Shown: positions 1 to 10,689 of the stretch, piece after piece
Layout of the letters: every line of letters begins with the position of its first letter
How positions within the stretch are numbered: the first letter of the stretch is position 1
Source of the DNA: Phocaeicola plebeius
GTDB lineage: Bacteria; Bacteroidota; Bacteroidia; Bacteroidales; Bacteroidaceae
NCBI GenBank assembly: GCA_004558305.1
Contig: SFDG01000005.1
Location: 1-60,702, forward strand
Reading direction: 5' to 3'
Length of the DNA stretch: 60,702 nt
Program-made: the position numbers and the translations under genes
The notes under the pieces: generated by a model
The model's input: only the letters and a program-made list of their open reading frames with translations
Told to the model about the DNA's origin: nothing
Database searches by the model: none

Positions 1-2
1 AG

Positions 3-77
3 AACGAATTGATGGAGCAAATTATACGGGACAACCGCAGACTCAAGGCCATGCAACTAATCGCTCAGACTGCCTGA
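3..77 (+). CDS. C-terminal tail of an unidentified protein (5' end outside window)
   Basis: An open frame enters from the left edge and stops at TGA 75-77, giving 24 residues that end LKAMQLIAQTA. The charged, helical character (NELMEQIIRDNRRL) looks like a real protein end, not random translation. The fragment is too short to assign a family. Nothing else is visible before the convergent exonuclease gene that ends at 129. Confidence 0.4.
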   Translation, partial: NELMEQIIRDNRRLKAMQLIAQTA

Positions 78-128
78 AACCTAAATCCGAAACTTGAGTT
101 ATATATAAAGCCATTAATGCAAAATCAT

Positions 129-617
129 TCATCCGATGGTCAACGCAATGGCCGCACAGGCTTCCGCATCTGCCAATGCATGGTGATGGCGAGTCAAGTC
201 ATATCCGCATCGGGCAGCGGCGGTGGCGAGATCATTGGGTTCTCCCGGCCATCTCTTGCGCGACGCGATGCAGGTGCAATGGAACTCATAGTCAGGGTAA
301 TCCATCTGATAGACACGAAAAACGGCTTTCAGGCAGCTTTCGTCGAAGGCTTTGTTGTGAGCCACTAAGGGGAGTCCTTCGATGAGCGGCTCAATCTGCT
401 TCCATACTGTGGGGAAGATAGGGGCATTTTCTGTGTCGGCGGCACAAAGGCCATGCACCCGGCTGCACCAAAAATGGTAGTATTCCGGTTCGGGCTTGAT
501 GAGGGAATAGAACCTATCTACTATTTTTCCACCTCGTACTATGACGATGCCCACTGAGCAAACCGATGAACGCTCATTGTTGGCTGTCTCGAAATCGATG
601 GCTGCAAAGTCTTGCAT
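129..617 (-). CDS. Stand-alone DnaQ-like 3'-5' exonuclease (DEDDh)
   Basis: This 162-residue protein is little more than one exonuclease domain of the DnaQ/RNase T superfamily, which removes nucleotides from 3' ends of DNA or RNA using two metal ions. The acidic pair is D8 and E10 in AAIDFETAN, the middle aspartate is D92 in HNKAFDESC, and the last motif HHALADAEA gives H145 and D150, so the DEDDh set is complete. There is no polymerase or helicase domain and no signal peptide. It is a different protein from the second DnaQ-like exonuclease at 16008-16784. It stands alone, with a repeat cluster separating it from purL. The substrate cannot be told from sequence; repair or RNA trimming are both possible. 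Confidence 0.85.
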   Translation of the reverse strand: MQDFAAIDFETANNERSSVCSVGIVIVRGGKIVDRFYSLIKPEPEYYHFWCSRVHGLCAADTENAPIFPTVWKQIEPLIEGLPLVAHNKAFDESCLKAVFRVYQMDYPDYEFHCTCIASRKRWPGEPNDLATAAARCGYDLTRHHHALADAEACAAIALTIG

Positions 618-670
618 AACTGCTATGTTTTTGGGGGTGTCGCAAGAAAAGAGAACACTAAATATTTTTT

Positions 671-785
671 GTCATTGGTAGTGGCCTTCACACCCCGTGT
701 GATGGCCACTACCAATGACAAGTTGACAAATTGTCATTATCGAATCGTTTCACACCCCTATGTGATGGCGACTCAGAATGACAAT
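671..785. repeat. Palindromic repeat cluster between exonuclease and purL
   Basis: Positions 671-686 and 704-719 are a perfect 16-nt inverted repeat (GTCATTGGTAGTGGCC). Its loop contains a second perfect 6-nt stem (TCACAC/GTGTGA), so one hairpin spans 671-719 with a single T-T mismatch. A second imperfect hairpin follows, with arms TTGTCATT and AATGACAA, to about 784. Its core (ATCGAATCGTTTCACACC...GACTCAGAATGAC) matches the repeats at 10562-10689 and 26543-26687. It lies just beyond the 3' end of purL and may also act as a transcription barrier. Confidence 0.8.
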
Positions 786-796
786 TGGATGGGGAA

Positions 797-4507
<3,711 letters not shown>

Positions 4508-4558
4508 AGCACTTTGTTATTTATTGTATAATTTGTTTTCTTCGTTGAAACAACAGCG

Positions 4559-4566
4559 CAAAGTTA
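4559..4566 (-). promoter_or_regulatory. purL promoter, -7 box
   Basis: Read on the minus strand the bases are TAACTTTG, an exact match to the Bacteroidetes TAnnTTTG -7 element, 51 nt before the purL ATG. No convincing -33 TTTG was found. Confidence 0.55.
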
Positions 4567-4609
4567 AGCAAAAGGCGGTTTGTACGAAAGAAAAAAGGAA
4601 CGAAATATA

Positions 4610-4638
4610 GGTACTTTCGCAAAAAAGTACCATCTTTG
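4610..4638 (+). promoter_or_regulatory. Promoter and inverted repeat before the LysE-type operon
   Basis: CATCTTTG at 4631-4638 matches TAnnTTTG in seven of eight positions and lies 4 nt before ATG 4643, so the transcript would be nearly leaderless. A perfect 8-nt inverted repeat (GGTACTTT 4610-4617, AAAGTACC 4624-4631, 6-nt spacer) covers the region upstream of and touching the -7 box, where a repressor could sit. Confidence 0.5.
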
Positions 4639-4642
4639 CAGT

Positions 4643-5302
4643 ATGAATTGGATAGAACAAGTAACCATACTGGATTTGTTGGTCAAGGGCATTATAGTAG
4701 GAGTGGTGGTTTCCGCTCCCTTAGGCCCTGTGGGCGTGCTTTGTATTCAGCGTACGTTGAACAAAGGGCGCTGGTATGGGTTTGTTACAGGGGTGGGCGC
4801 AGCCTTGAGCGATATCTGCTATGCGTTGCTGACCGGCTATGGCATGAGTTTCATGGATGAGATTATCCTGAAGCACCAGGTGTTCCTGCAGGTGGTGGGC
4901 AGTGTCATGCTGATGGCTTTCGGCCTTTACACCTACCGGAGCAATTCGGTGAAATCCTTGCGCCCTACTTCCACCAAGCGGGGGACCTACTACCACAATT
5001 TCTTTACAGCTTTCCTCGTCACTTTCTCCAATCCGCTCATCATTTTCCTCTTTATCGGACTCTTTGCCCGTTTCTCGTTCGTGATGCCGGGCAGTGCCAT
5101 CGGCTTCCAGCTGGTGGGCTATCTGGCCATCATCATCGGTGCGCTCATTTGGTGGTTCTGCCTGACTTTTTTCGTTAATAAGGTTCGTACACACTTCAAT
5201 GTGAGGGGAATATGGATTCTCAACCGGATTATCGGAGTGGTGGTCATGGTGGCGGCTGTAGTGGGACTGGTGCTCATCATTACTGGTAACTCATTCTCGT
5301 AA
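4643..5302 (+). CDS. LysE/RhtB-type amino acid exporter family protein
   Basis: This 219-residue integral membrane protein resembles the LysE translocators, which export amino acids or related small molecules across the inner membrane. The first helix carries the family hallmark VVVSAPLGPVGVLCIQRTL, followed by about five further hydrophobic segments. I chose ATG 4643 (MNWIEQ) over the in-frame ATG at 4580 because the promoter box lies between them and the extra 21 residues are polar and unlike the family. It leads a tight operon, with DUF4924 starting 9 nt after its stop. The substrate is not predictable. Confidence 0.85.
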   Translation: MNWIEQVTILDLLVKGIIVGVVVSAPLGPVGVLCIQRTLNKGRWYGFVTGVGAALSDICYALLTGYGMSFMDEIILKHQVFLQVVGSVMLMAFGLYTYRSNSVKSLRPTSTKRGTYYHNFFTAFLVTFSNPLIIFLFIGLFARFSFVMPGSAIGFQLVGYLAIIIGALIWWFCLTFFVNKVRTHFNVRGIWILNRIIGVVVMVAAVVGLVLIITGNSFS

Positions 5303-5311
5303 TAAGTAAAT

Positions 5312-5866
5312 ATGTATATTTCTCGACAGCTGAAACAGCAGAACATTGCTGAGTATTTGTTGTACATGTGGCAGGTGGAAGACCTGATTCGCGCCTACGG
5401 CTTCGACCGGGAGCGCATTCGCAGGCACTTTGTCGAACCGTATTCGTCGCTGACCGACGAACAGCGGAAGGAACTGATGCAGTGGTACGATGACCTGATG
5501 GAGATGATGCGGAGAGAGGGAGTGGCCGAACAGGGCCATGTCCAGCTGAACCGGAACGTCATTGTGTGGCTGACCGACCTGCACCTGCGTCTGTTGCGTT
5601 CGCCCAAGTTTCCGTATTATAGTGCAGCCTATTACAAGGCATTGCCTTTCATCGTGGAACTGAGGGCCAAGGGAGCGGACATGGAGACGCCCGAACTGGA
5701 AACGTGCTTCAATGCCCTCTACGGGGTGTTGCTGCTGAAACTCCAGAAAAAGGAGATTAGTGAAGAAACACAGAAGGCCATAAAGGTGATCAGTGATTTT
5801 CTGGCCATTCTGTCCGAATATTATCAAAAAGACAAAAAAGGCGAATTGGAGCTGGAAGACGCATGA
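5312..5866 (+). CDS. DUF4924 family protein
   Basis: This is a 184-residue, mostly alpha-helical soluble protein with no signal peptide. The opening QLKQQNIAEYLLYMWQVEDL and the later KFPYYSAAYYKALPFI match what I remember of DUF4924, a Bacteroidetes-specific family of unknown function. The C-terminus is charged (KDKKGELELEDA). Its last four bases are shared with the start of the next gene (ATGA at 5863-5866), which implies translational coupling to the sugar-nucleotide reductase. No catalytic motif is apparent. Confidence 0.8.
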   Translation: MYISRQLKQQNIAEYLLYMWQVEDLIRAYGFDRERIRRHFVEPYSSLTDEQRKELMQWYDDLMEMMRREGVAEQGHVQLNRNVIVWLTDLHLRLLRSPKFPYYSAAYYKALPFIVELRAKGADMETPELETCFNALYGVLLLKLQKKEISEETQKAIKVISDFLAILSEYYQKDKKGELELEDA

Positions 5867-6738
5867 AAAGAATTTTAATAACCGGGGCCAACGGACAGTT
5901 GGGCCACGAAATGCAGGCACTGGCCTGCAAACATCAAGGATTCGACTACCGCTTTACCGATGTGGCCGAGCTGGATATCTGCGACGAGGCGGCGGTGAAG
6001 CGCTATGTGGACGAACAGGAGATTGATGTGATAGTGAATTGTGCAGCCTATACGGCAGTGGACAAGGCGGAAGATAACCAGGAACTGTGCGACCGGCTGA
6101 ACCGGCTGGCACCGGGTTACCTGGCCAAGGCGGTCGGGGCAAGGGGCGGCGAACTGGTGCAGATTTCCACCGACTATGTCTTCGACGGAACTGCCCATAT
6201 CCCTTACCGTGAAGATCAGCCTACCTGTCCCAACTCGGTCTATGGCCGTACCAAGCTGGCCGGCGAACTGGAGGCACAGCGGTATTGTCCGCGTACCTTG
6301 ATTATACGTACGGCCTGGTTGTATTCCCCCCACGGCAACAATTTCGTAAAGACCATGCTGCGACTGGGACGGGAGAAGGAATCGCTGGGTGTCATCTTCG
6401 ACCAGGTGGGCACACCCACCTATGCCCGCGACCTGGCGGCGGTCATCTTTACAGCCATCGAGAAGGGGATTGTCCCCGGAGTCTACCATTTCAGTAACGA
6501 AGGTGTCTGCTCTTGGTACGACTTCACGAAGGCCATCCATCGCTTGGCGAACATCACCACGTGCAACGTTCGTCCGCTGCACACGGCCGAATATCCTACT
6601 CCGGCTGCCCGTCCGCACTATTCGGTGCTGGACAAGACGAAGATAAAACAGACCTACGGCGTGGACATCCCCTACTGGATGGACAGCCTGCAGGAATGTA
6701 TGGAATTATTGTTGAACACTAACCAGACAGAATCATGA
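5863..6738 (+). CDS. rfbD: dTDP-4-dehydrorhamnose reductase (RfbD/RmlD family)
   Basis: This 291-residue short-chain dehydrogenase should perform the last step of dTDP-L-rhamnose synthesis, reducing dTDP-4-keto-rhamnose with NAD(P)H for cell-surface polysaccharides. The nucleotide-binding motif TGANGQLG is at residues 7-14. The RmlD-typical VNCAAYTAVDKAE and STDYVF follow, and the catalytic YxxxK is YGRTK. The length is normal. It overlaps both neighbours by 4 nt. The other rhamnose genes (rmlA, B, C) are not in the window, so the pathway must be split. Confidence 0.92.
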   Translation: MKRILITGANGQLGHEMQALACKHQGFDYRFTDVAELDICDEAAVKRYVDEQEIDVIVNCAAYTAVDKAEDNQELCDRLNRLAPGYLAKAVGARGGELVQISTDYVFDGTAHIPYREDQPTCPNSVYGRTKLAGELEAQRYCPRTLIIRTAWLYSPHGNNFVKTMLRLGREKESLGVIFDQVGTPTYARDLAAVIFTAIEKGIVPGVYHFSNEGVCSWYDFTKAIHRLANITTCNVRPLHTAEYPTPAARPHYSVLDKTKIKQTYGVDIPYWMDSLQECMELLLNTNQTES

Positions 6739-8303
6739 ATCAGGAAATAGCCAGAAGACGTACCTTTGCCATTATTGCCCATCCGGATGCCGGTAAGACC
6801 TCATTGACCGAAAAGCTGTTGCTCTTCGGAGGACAGATACAGGTGGCCGGAGCAGTGAAATCGAACAAAATCAAGAAGACAGCCACCTCCGACTGGATGG
6901 ACATCGAGAAGCAGCGTGGTATTTCGGTGACGACTTCCGTCATGGAATTCGACTATCACGACTACAAGGTGAACATCCTTGACACACCGGGTCACCAGGA
7001 CTTTGCCGAAGACACGTACCGGACGCTGACAGCAGTGGACAGTGTCATCATTGTGGTGGACGGTGCGAAGGGTGTGGAAACGCAGACACGCAAGCTGATG
7101 GAAGTCTGCCGGATGCGCAGCACACCGGTCATCATCTTCGTCAACAAGATGGACCGGGAAGCCAAGGACCCGTTCGACCTGCTCGATGAACTGGAGGAGG
7201 AACTGGTCATCAACGTGCGTCCGCTGACATGGCCCATCGAGAGCGGTCCCCGTTTCAAGGGTGTCTATAACATTTATGAAAACAAGCTGAACCTGTTCCA
7301 GCCTTCCAAGCAGGTGGTGACGGAAAAGGTGGAAGTGGACATCCACACGGAGGAACTGGACAGCCATATCGGTACGCCGCTGGCAGACAAGTTGCGCAGC
7401 GAGCTGGAACTGATTGAAGGGGTCTATCCGGAATTCGATGTGAATGACTACCTGAAGGGGGATACGGCTCCTGTCTTTTTCGGTTCGGCACTGAATAACT
7501 TCGGCGTGCAGGAGCTGTTGGATTGTTTTGTGGAAATCGCTCCCAGTCCGCGCCCTGTGACTGCATTGGAGCGTACTGTCGACCCGGAAGAGTCCAAGTT
7601 CACCGGTTTCGTGTTCAAGATTACGGCCAACATCGACCCCAACCATCGTTCGTGTGTGGCATTCTGCAAGGTATGTTCGGGCAAGTTTACCCGCAATACC
7701 CCTTATTTGCACGTGCGTCATAACAAGACGATGCGTTTCTCCTCGCCCACGCAGTTCATGGCCCAACGCAAGACGACGGTCGATGAAGCCTGGGCAGGCG
7801 ATATCATCGGTTTGCCGGACAACGGAACCTTCAAGATCGGCGATACGCTGACCGAAGGTGAACAGCTGCATTTCAAGGGCTTGCCCAGCTTCTCGCCCGA
7901 GATGTTCAAGTACATCGAGAATGCAGATCCCATGAAGACCAAGCAGCTGAACAAGGGTATCGACCAGCTGATGGACGAGGGAGTGGCCCAGCTGTTTGTC
8001 AACCAGTTCAACGGGCGCAAGATTATCGGTACGGTGGGTCAGCTGCAGTTCGAGGTCATCCAGTACCGCCTGGAGAATGAATACAATGCCAAATGTCGGT
8101 GGGAGCCGGTCAGCCTGTATAAGGCATGTTGGATAGAGAGTGATGATGCGGCAGAACTGGAGGCGTTCAAGAAGCGCAAGTACCAGTATATGGCGAAAGA
8201 CCGGGAAGGACGCGATGTGTTCCTGGCAGACAGCGGCTATGTACTGCAGATGGCCCAGAACGACTTCAAGCATATCAGGTTCCACTTCTCCAGCGAGTTC
8301 TGA
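6735..8303 (+). CDS. prfC: Peptide chain release factor 3
   Basis: This 522-residue translational GTPase recycles RF1 and RF2 from the ribosome after termination. The GTP-binding motifs are intact: AHPDAGKTSLTEKLL (G1), DTPGHQDF (G3) and NKMDRE (G4). The C-terminal part has the RF3-specific VGQLQFEVIQYRL. The length is close to E. coli RF3 (529). The ATG overlaps the stop of rfbD (ATGA at 6735-6738). A good hairpin follows at 8355-8395 and closes this operon. Confidence 0.97.
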   Translation: MNQEIARRRTFAIIAHPDAGKTSLTEKLLLFGGQIQVAGAVKSNKIKKTATSDWMDIEKQRGISVTTSVMEFDYHDYKVNILDTPGHQDFAEDTYRTLTAVDSVIIVVDGAKGVETQTRKLMEVCRMRSTPVIIFVNKMDREAKDPFDLLDELEEELVINVRPLTWPIESGPRFKGVYNIYENKLNLFQPSKQVVTEKVEVDIHTEELDSHIGTPLADKLRSELELIEGVYPEFDVNDYLKGDTAPVFFGSALNNFGVQELLDCFVEIAPSPRPVTALERTVDPEESKFTGFVFKITANIDPNHRSCVAFCKVCSGKFTRNTPYLHVRHNKTMRFSSPTQFMAQRKTTVDEAWAGDIIGLPDNGTFKIGDTLTEGEQLHFKGLPSFSPEMFKYIENADPMKTKQLNKGIDQLMDEGVAQLFVNQFNGRKIIGTVGQLQFEVIQYRLENEYNAKCRWEPVSLYKACWIESDDAAELEAFKKRKYQYMAKDREGRDVFLADSGYVLQMAQNDFKHIRFHFSSEF

Positions 8304-8354
8304 TGCGATGCTTCGCGAGTGTGATTAGCATGACATTTTAGAGTGATTGTAATA

Positions 8355-8395
8355 AAATAAGTCGGAATTTTACAGCAAAGTTCCGACTTTATTTA
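8355..8395 (+). terminator. Intrinsic terminator after prfC
   Basis: The arms AAATAAGTCGGAA (8355-8367) and TTCCGACTTTATTT (8381-8394) are perfectly complementary over 13 nt with a 13-nt loop, and the region is AT-rich at both ends, so it may work in both directions. Just upstream (8303-8340) is a short remnant resembling the TCATGCTGAGC-type repeat at 34393. Confidence 0.8.
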
Positions 8396-8440
8396 TATAT
8401 TTGCGGATATATACTTGCAGATATGTATAGTTGCGGACAA
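8396..8440 (+). promoter_or_regulatory. GH20 promoter region with three -7-like motifs
   Basis: TATATTTG at 8396-8403 is a perfect TAnnTTTG box. It is followed by two degenerate copies of the same stretch (TATACTTGCAGATATG, then TATAGTTGCGGAC), each about 16-17 nt apart. The leader to ATG 8472 is about 65 nt from the first box. Confidence 0.5.
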
Positions 8441-8471
8441 TGCTTTTGCTGATTTTTAAACTAAATGTTAT

Positions 8472-10541
8472 ATGAGAAAGACACTATTGATTATTACTGT
8501 GATGCTGGGATGTGTGCTGACAGCTTGTACGGAAGCCTCACGTCCCGTAGCGATTACCCCGACTCCGTTGTCGTATGAACAGGGAGCAGGTACTTTCAAA
8601 TGGAATTCCCCCACGACCGTGTTGCTGACGGATGCTGGCATCGATGCCACGATTGTCCAGACGGCATTCGATGAAGCCGGATTGCCTGTCCAGTTGGAGC
8701 TGAATGCGGACGGCGACAAGAATGGGGTCCGTCTCGAACGGGTACAGGAGTTGCCGGGAGTGGCCACTGTTGGCGAAGCCTACCGGCTGGAGGTCAATTC
8801 CCGTCAGGTAACCATCCAGGCATGCACGGATGCCGGCTTCTTTTATGCCATTCAGACGCTGGCCCAGCTGGCGGATATGGAAAAAGGTTGCGTTCAGGCG
8901 GCTGTAGTGACCGATGCACCTCGTTTCGGCTATCGGGGCATGATGCTGGATGTATCCCGCCATTTCCGTTCGAAAGAGTTCGTGATGAAGCAGATGGACC
9001 TGATGGCGGCGTACAAGATGAACCGTCTGCACCTGCACCTGACGGATGCTGCCGGCTGGCGTCTGCAAATCAACCGCTATCCCCGTCTGACACAGTTTGC
9101 TGCCTGGCGTCCGCAGGAAACATGGAAAGAGTGGTGGGAAAAGGCAGGCCGCCAGTATTGTGAACAGGATGCTCCGCAAGCACGGGGCGGCTTCTATTCG
9201 AAAGAGGACGTACGGGAGATGCTGGAATATGCCCGCCGGCGCTGTATCACTATCATTCCTGAAATTGAGATGCCTGCCCATTCGGAGGAAGTGCTGGCGG
9301 CATATCCCGAATTGTCGTGTACGCACGAGCCTTACAAGCAGTCGGATTTCTGTGTCGGGAATGAAAAGACTTTCGAGTTCCTGGAGAATGTGCTGACCGA
9401 AGTGATGGAACTGTTCCCTTCCAAATACATTCACATCGGTGGCGATGAAGCAGGAAAAGCTTCGTGGAAAACGTGTCCACTCTGTCGCCAGCGCATGAAG
9501 AAGGAGGGACTGAAGGATGTGGAAGAGCTGCAGAGCTACCTGATCCGCCGTATAGAGAAGTTCCTGAACGCCAACGGACGTGACCTGCTGGGATGGGATG
9601 AAATCCTTGAAGGCGGACTGGCTCCGAATGCGACCGTGATGTCGTGGCGCGGTGTGGAAGGCGGGCTGAAGGCTATCCGCAGCGGCCATCGTGCCATCAT
9701 GAGTCCGGGCGGTTACTGCTATTTGGATAGCTATCAGGATGCACCTTTCTCGCAGCCGGAAGCCATCGGCGGCTATCTGCCGTTGGAGAGAGTGTACAGT
9801 TATGAGCCGGTTCCCGACTCGATGACTGTCAGTGAGGCGCAGTTGCTGCTGGGTGTGCAGGCCAATTTGTGGACCGAATACGTACCTACTGCCGAGCATG
9901 CCGAATACATGCTGTATCCACGTGCCATTGCGGTGGCAGAAGTGGGATGGACACAGCCTGAAAACAAGTCCTGGTCGTCCTTCCGTCAGCGCGTGCTGAC
10001 CAGTGTGCTGCCCAAAATGCAGGCGAAAGGCTACCATCCGTTCGACTACAGCCAGGAAATCGGCAACCGTCCGGAAGCACAGCAGCCGGTTGAACATCTG
10101 GCGGTTGGAAAGAAAGTGAAATTCCTGGCACCGAACTGGAAGAATTATCCTGCCAACGGAGAAGAAACGCTGACTGACGGACTGCGCGGCGGATGGACTT
10201 ACAGTGATGGCCGATGGATGGCATTTATTACCGACAAGCGGGTGGATGTCATCGTGGATCTGGAAGAGGAAACGGCGGTGCATTCCATTGGTGCGGACTT
10301 CATGCAAATCTGCGGCCCGGGCGTGTTCTTCCCGAAGAAGGTCATCATTTCGGTGTCTACCGATGGTGAACACTATACCCAGCTGGCTGAAATCGATCAT
10401 GACGTAGTGAAGGACGATGTCGTTTCCTTCAAGAATTACGGTTGGACAGGTGAGGCAAAGGCCCGTTACATTCACTACCAGAGTTTCCCCGAAGAAAAGT
10501 ACGGGGGCGTACATTTCGTGGATGAAATCGTCGTAGAATAG
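8472..10541 (+). CDS. GH20 beta-N-acetylhexosaminidase, lipoprotein
   Basis: This 689-residue exported enzyme should remove terminal beta-linked GlcNAc or GalNAc from host glycans or related sugars. The N-terminus is a lipoprotein signal ending LTAC with Cys19. A GH20b-type small domain occupies roughly residues 20-155. The TIM barrel begins at FGYRGMMLDVSRHF, and the catalytic pair of substrate-assisted GH20 enzymes is D325-E326 in HIGGDEAGK. The last 150 or so residues look like a beta-sandwich (discoidin-like) module. It stands alone between a terminator and the convergent TPR gene. It could serve mucin or N-glycan breakdown, in keeping with the fucose genes at 25-30 kb, but this is inference. 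Confidence 0.94.
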   Translation: MRKTLLIITVMLGCVLTACTEASRPVAITPTPLSYEQGAGTFKWNSPTTVLLTDAGIDATIVQTAFDEAGLPVQLELNADGDKNGVRLERVQELPGVATVGEAYRLEVNSRQVTIQACTDAGFFYAIQTLAQLADMEKGCVQAAVVTDAPRFGYRGMMLDVSRHFRSKEFVMKQMDLMAAYKMNRLHLHLTDAAGWRLQINRYPRLTQFAAWRPQETWKEWWEKAGRQYCEQDAPQARGGFYSKEDVREMLEYARRRCITIIPEIEMPAHSEEVLAAYPELSCTHEPYKQSDFCVGNEKTFEFLENVLTEVMELFPSKYIHIGGDEAGKASWKTCPLCRQRMKKEGLKDVEELQSYLIRRIEKFLNANGRDLLGWDEILEGGLAPNATVMSWRGVEGGLKAIRSGHRAIMSPGGYCYLDSYQDAPFSQPEAIGGYLPLERVYSYEPVPDSMTVSEAQLLLGVQANLWTEYVPTAEHAEYMLYPRAIAVAEVGWTQPENKSWSSFRQRVLTSVLPKMQAKGYHPFDYSQEIGNRPEAQQPVEHLAVGKKVKFLAPNWKNYPANGEETLTDGLRGGWTYSDGRWMAFITDKRVDVIVDLEEETAVHSIGADFMQICGPGVFFPKKVIISVSTDGEHYTQLAEIDHDVVKDDVVSFKNYGWTGEAKARYIHYQSFPEEKYGGVHFVDEIVVE

Positions 10542-10561
10542 CGGTTGTTTTTATATTATTT

Positions 10562-10689
10562 CCCTGTCATTCCGAGTCCCCATCACACGAGGTGTGAAAC
10601 GATTCGATGATGACGCTGTAGGGGCGGACCTGCGTGTCCGCCCGGAATGCCGAGGTGGATGTTTCCGGGCAGACACATAGGTCTGCCCC
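10562..10689. repeat. Dispersed palindromic repeat, overlaps the TPR gene end
   Basis: The element holds two hairpins, one with arms of the type GGGGCGGACC/GGTCCGCCC and one with arms GGGCAGACC/GGTCTGCCC, joined by GGAATGCCGAGG. It is preceded by a GTGTGAAACGATTCGATGATGAC segment. Its reverse complement matches 26560-26687 almost base for base. Bases 10583-10689 are translated as the end of the protease-like TPR protein. Confidence 0.85.

Noticed and set aside
6801..10514. Long antisense frames opposite prfC (6801-8285) and the hexosaminidase (8538-10514)
   Set aside because: Same reasoning: the sense frames have complete catalytic motifs, and the antisense ones have none.
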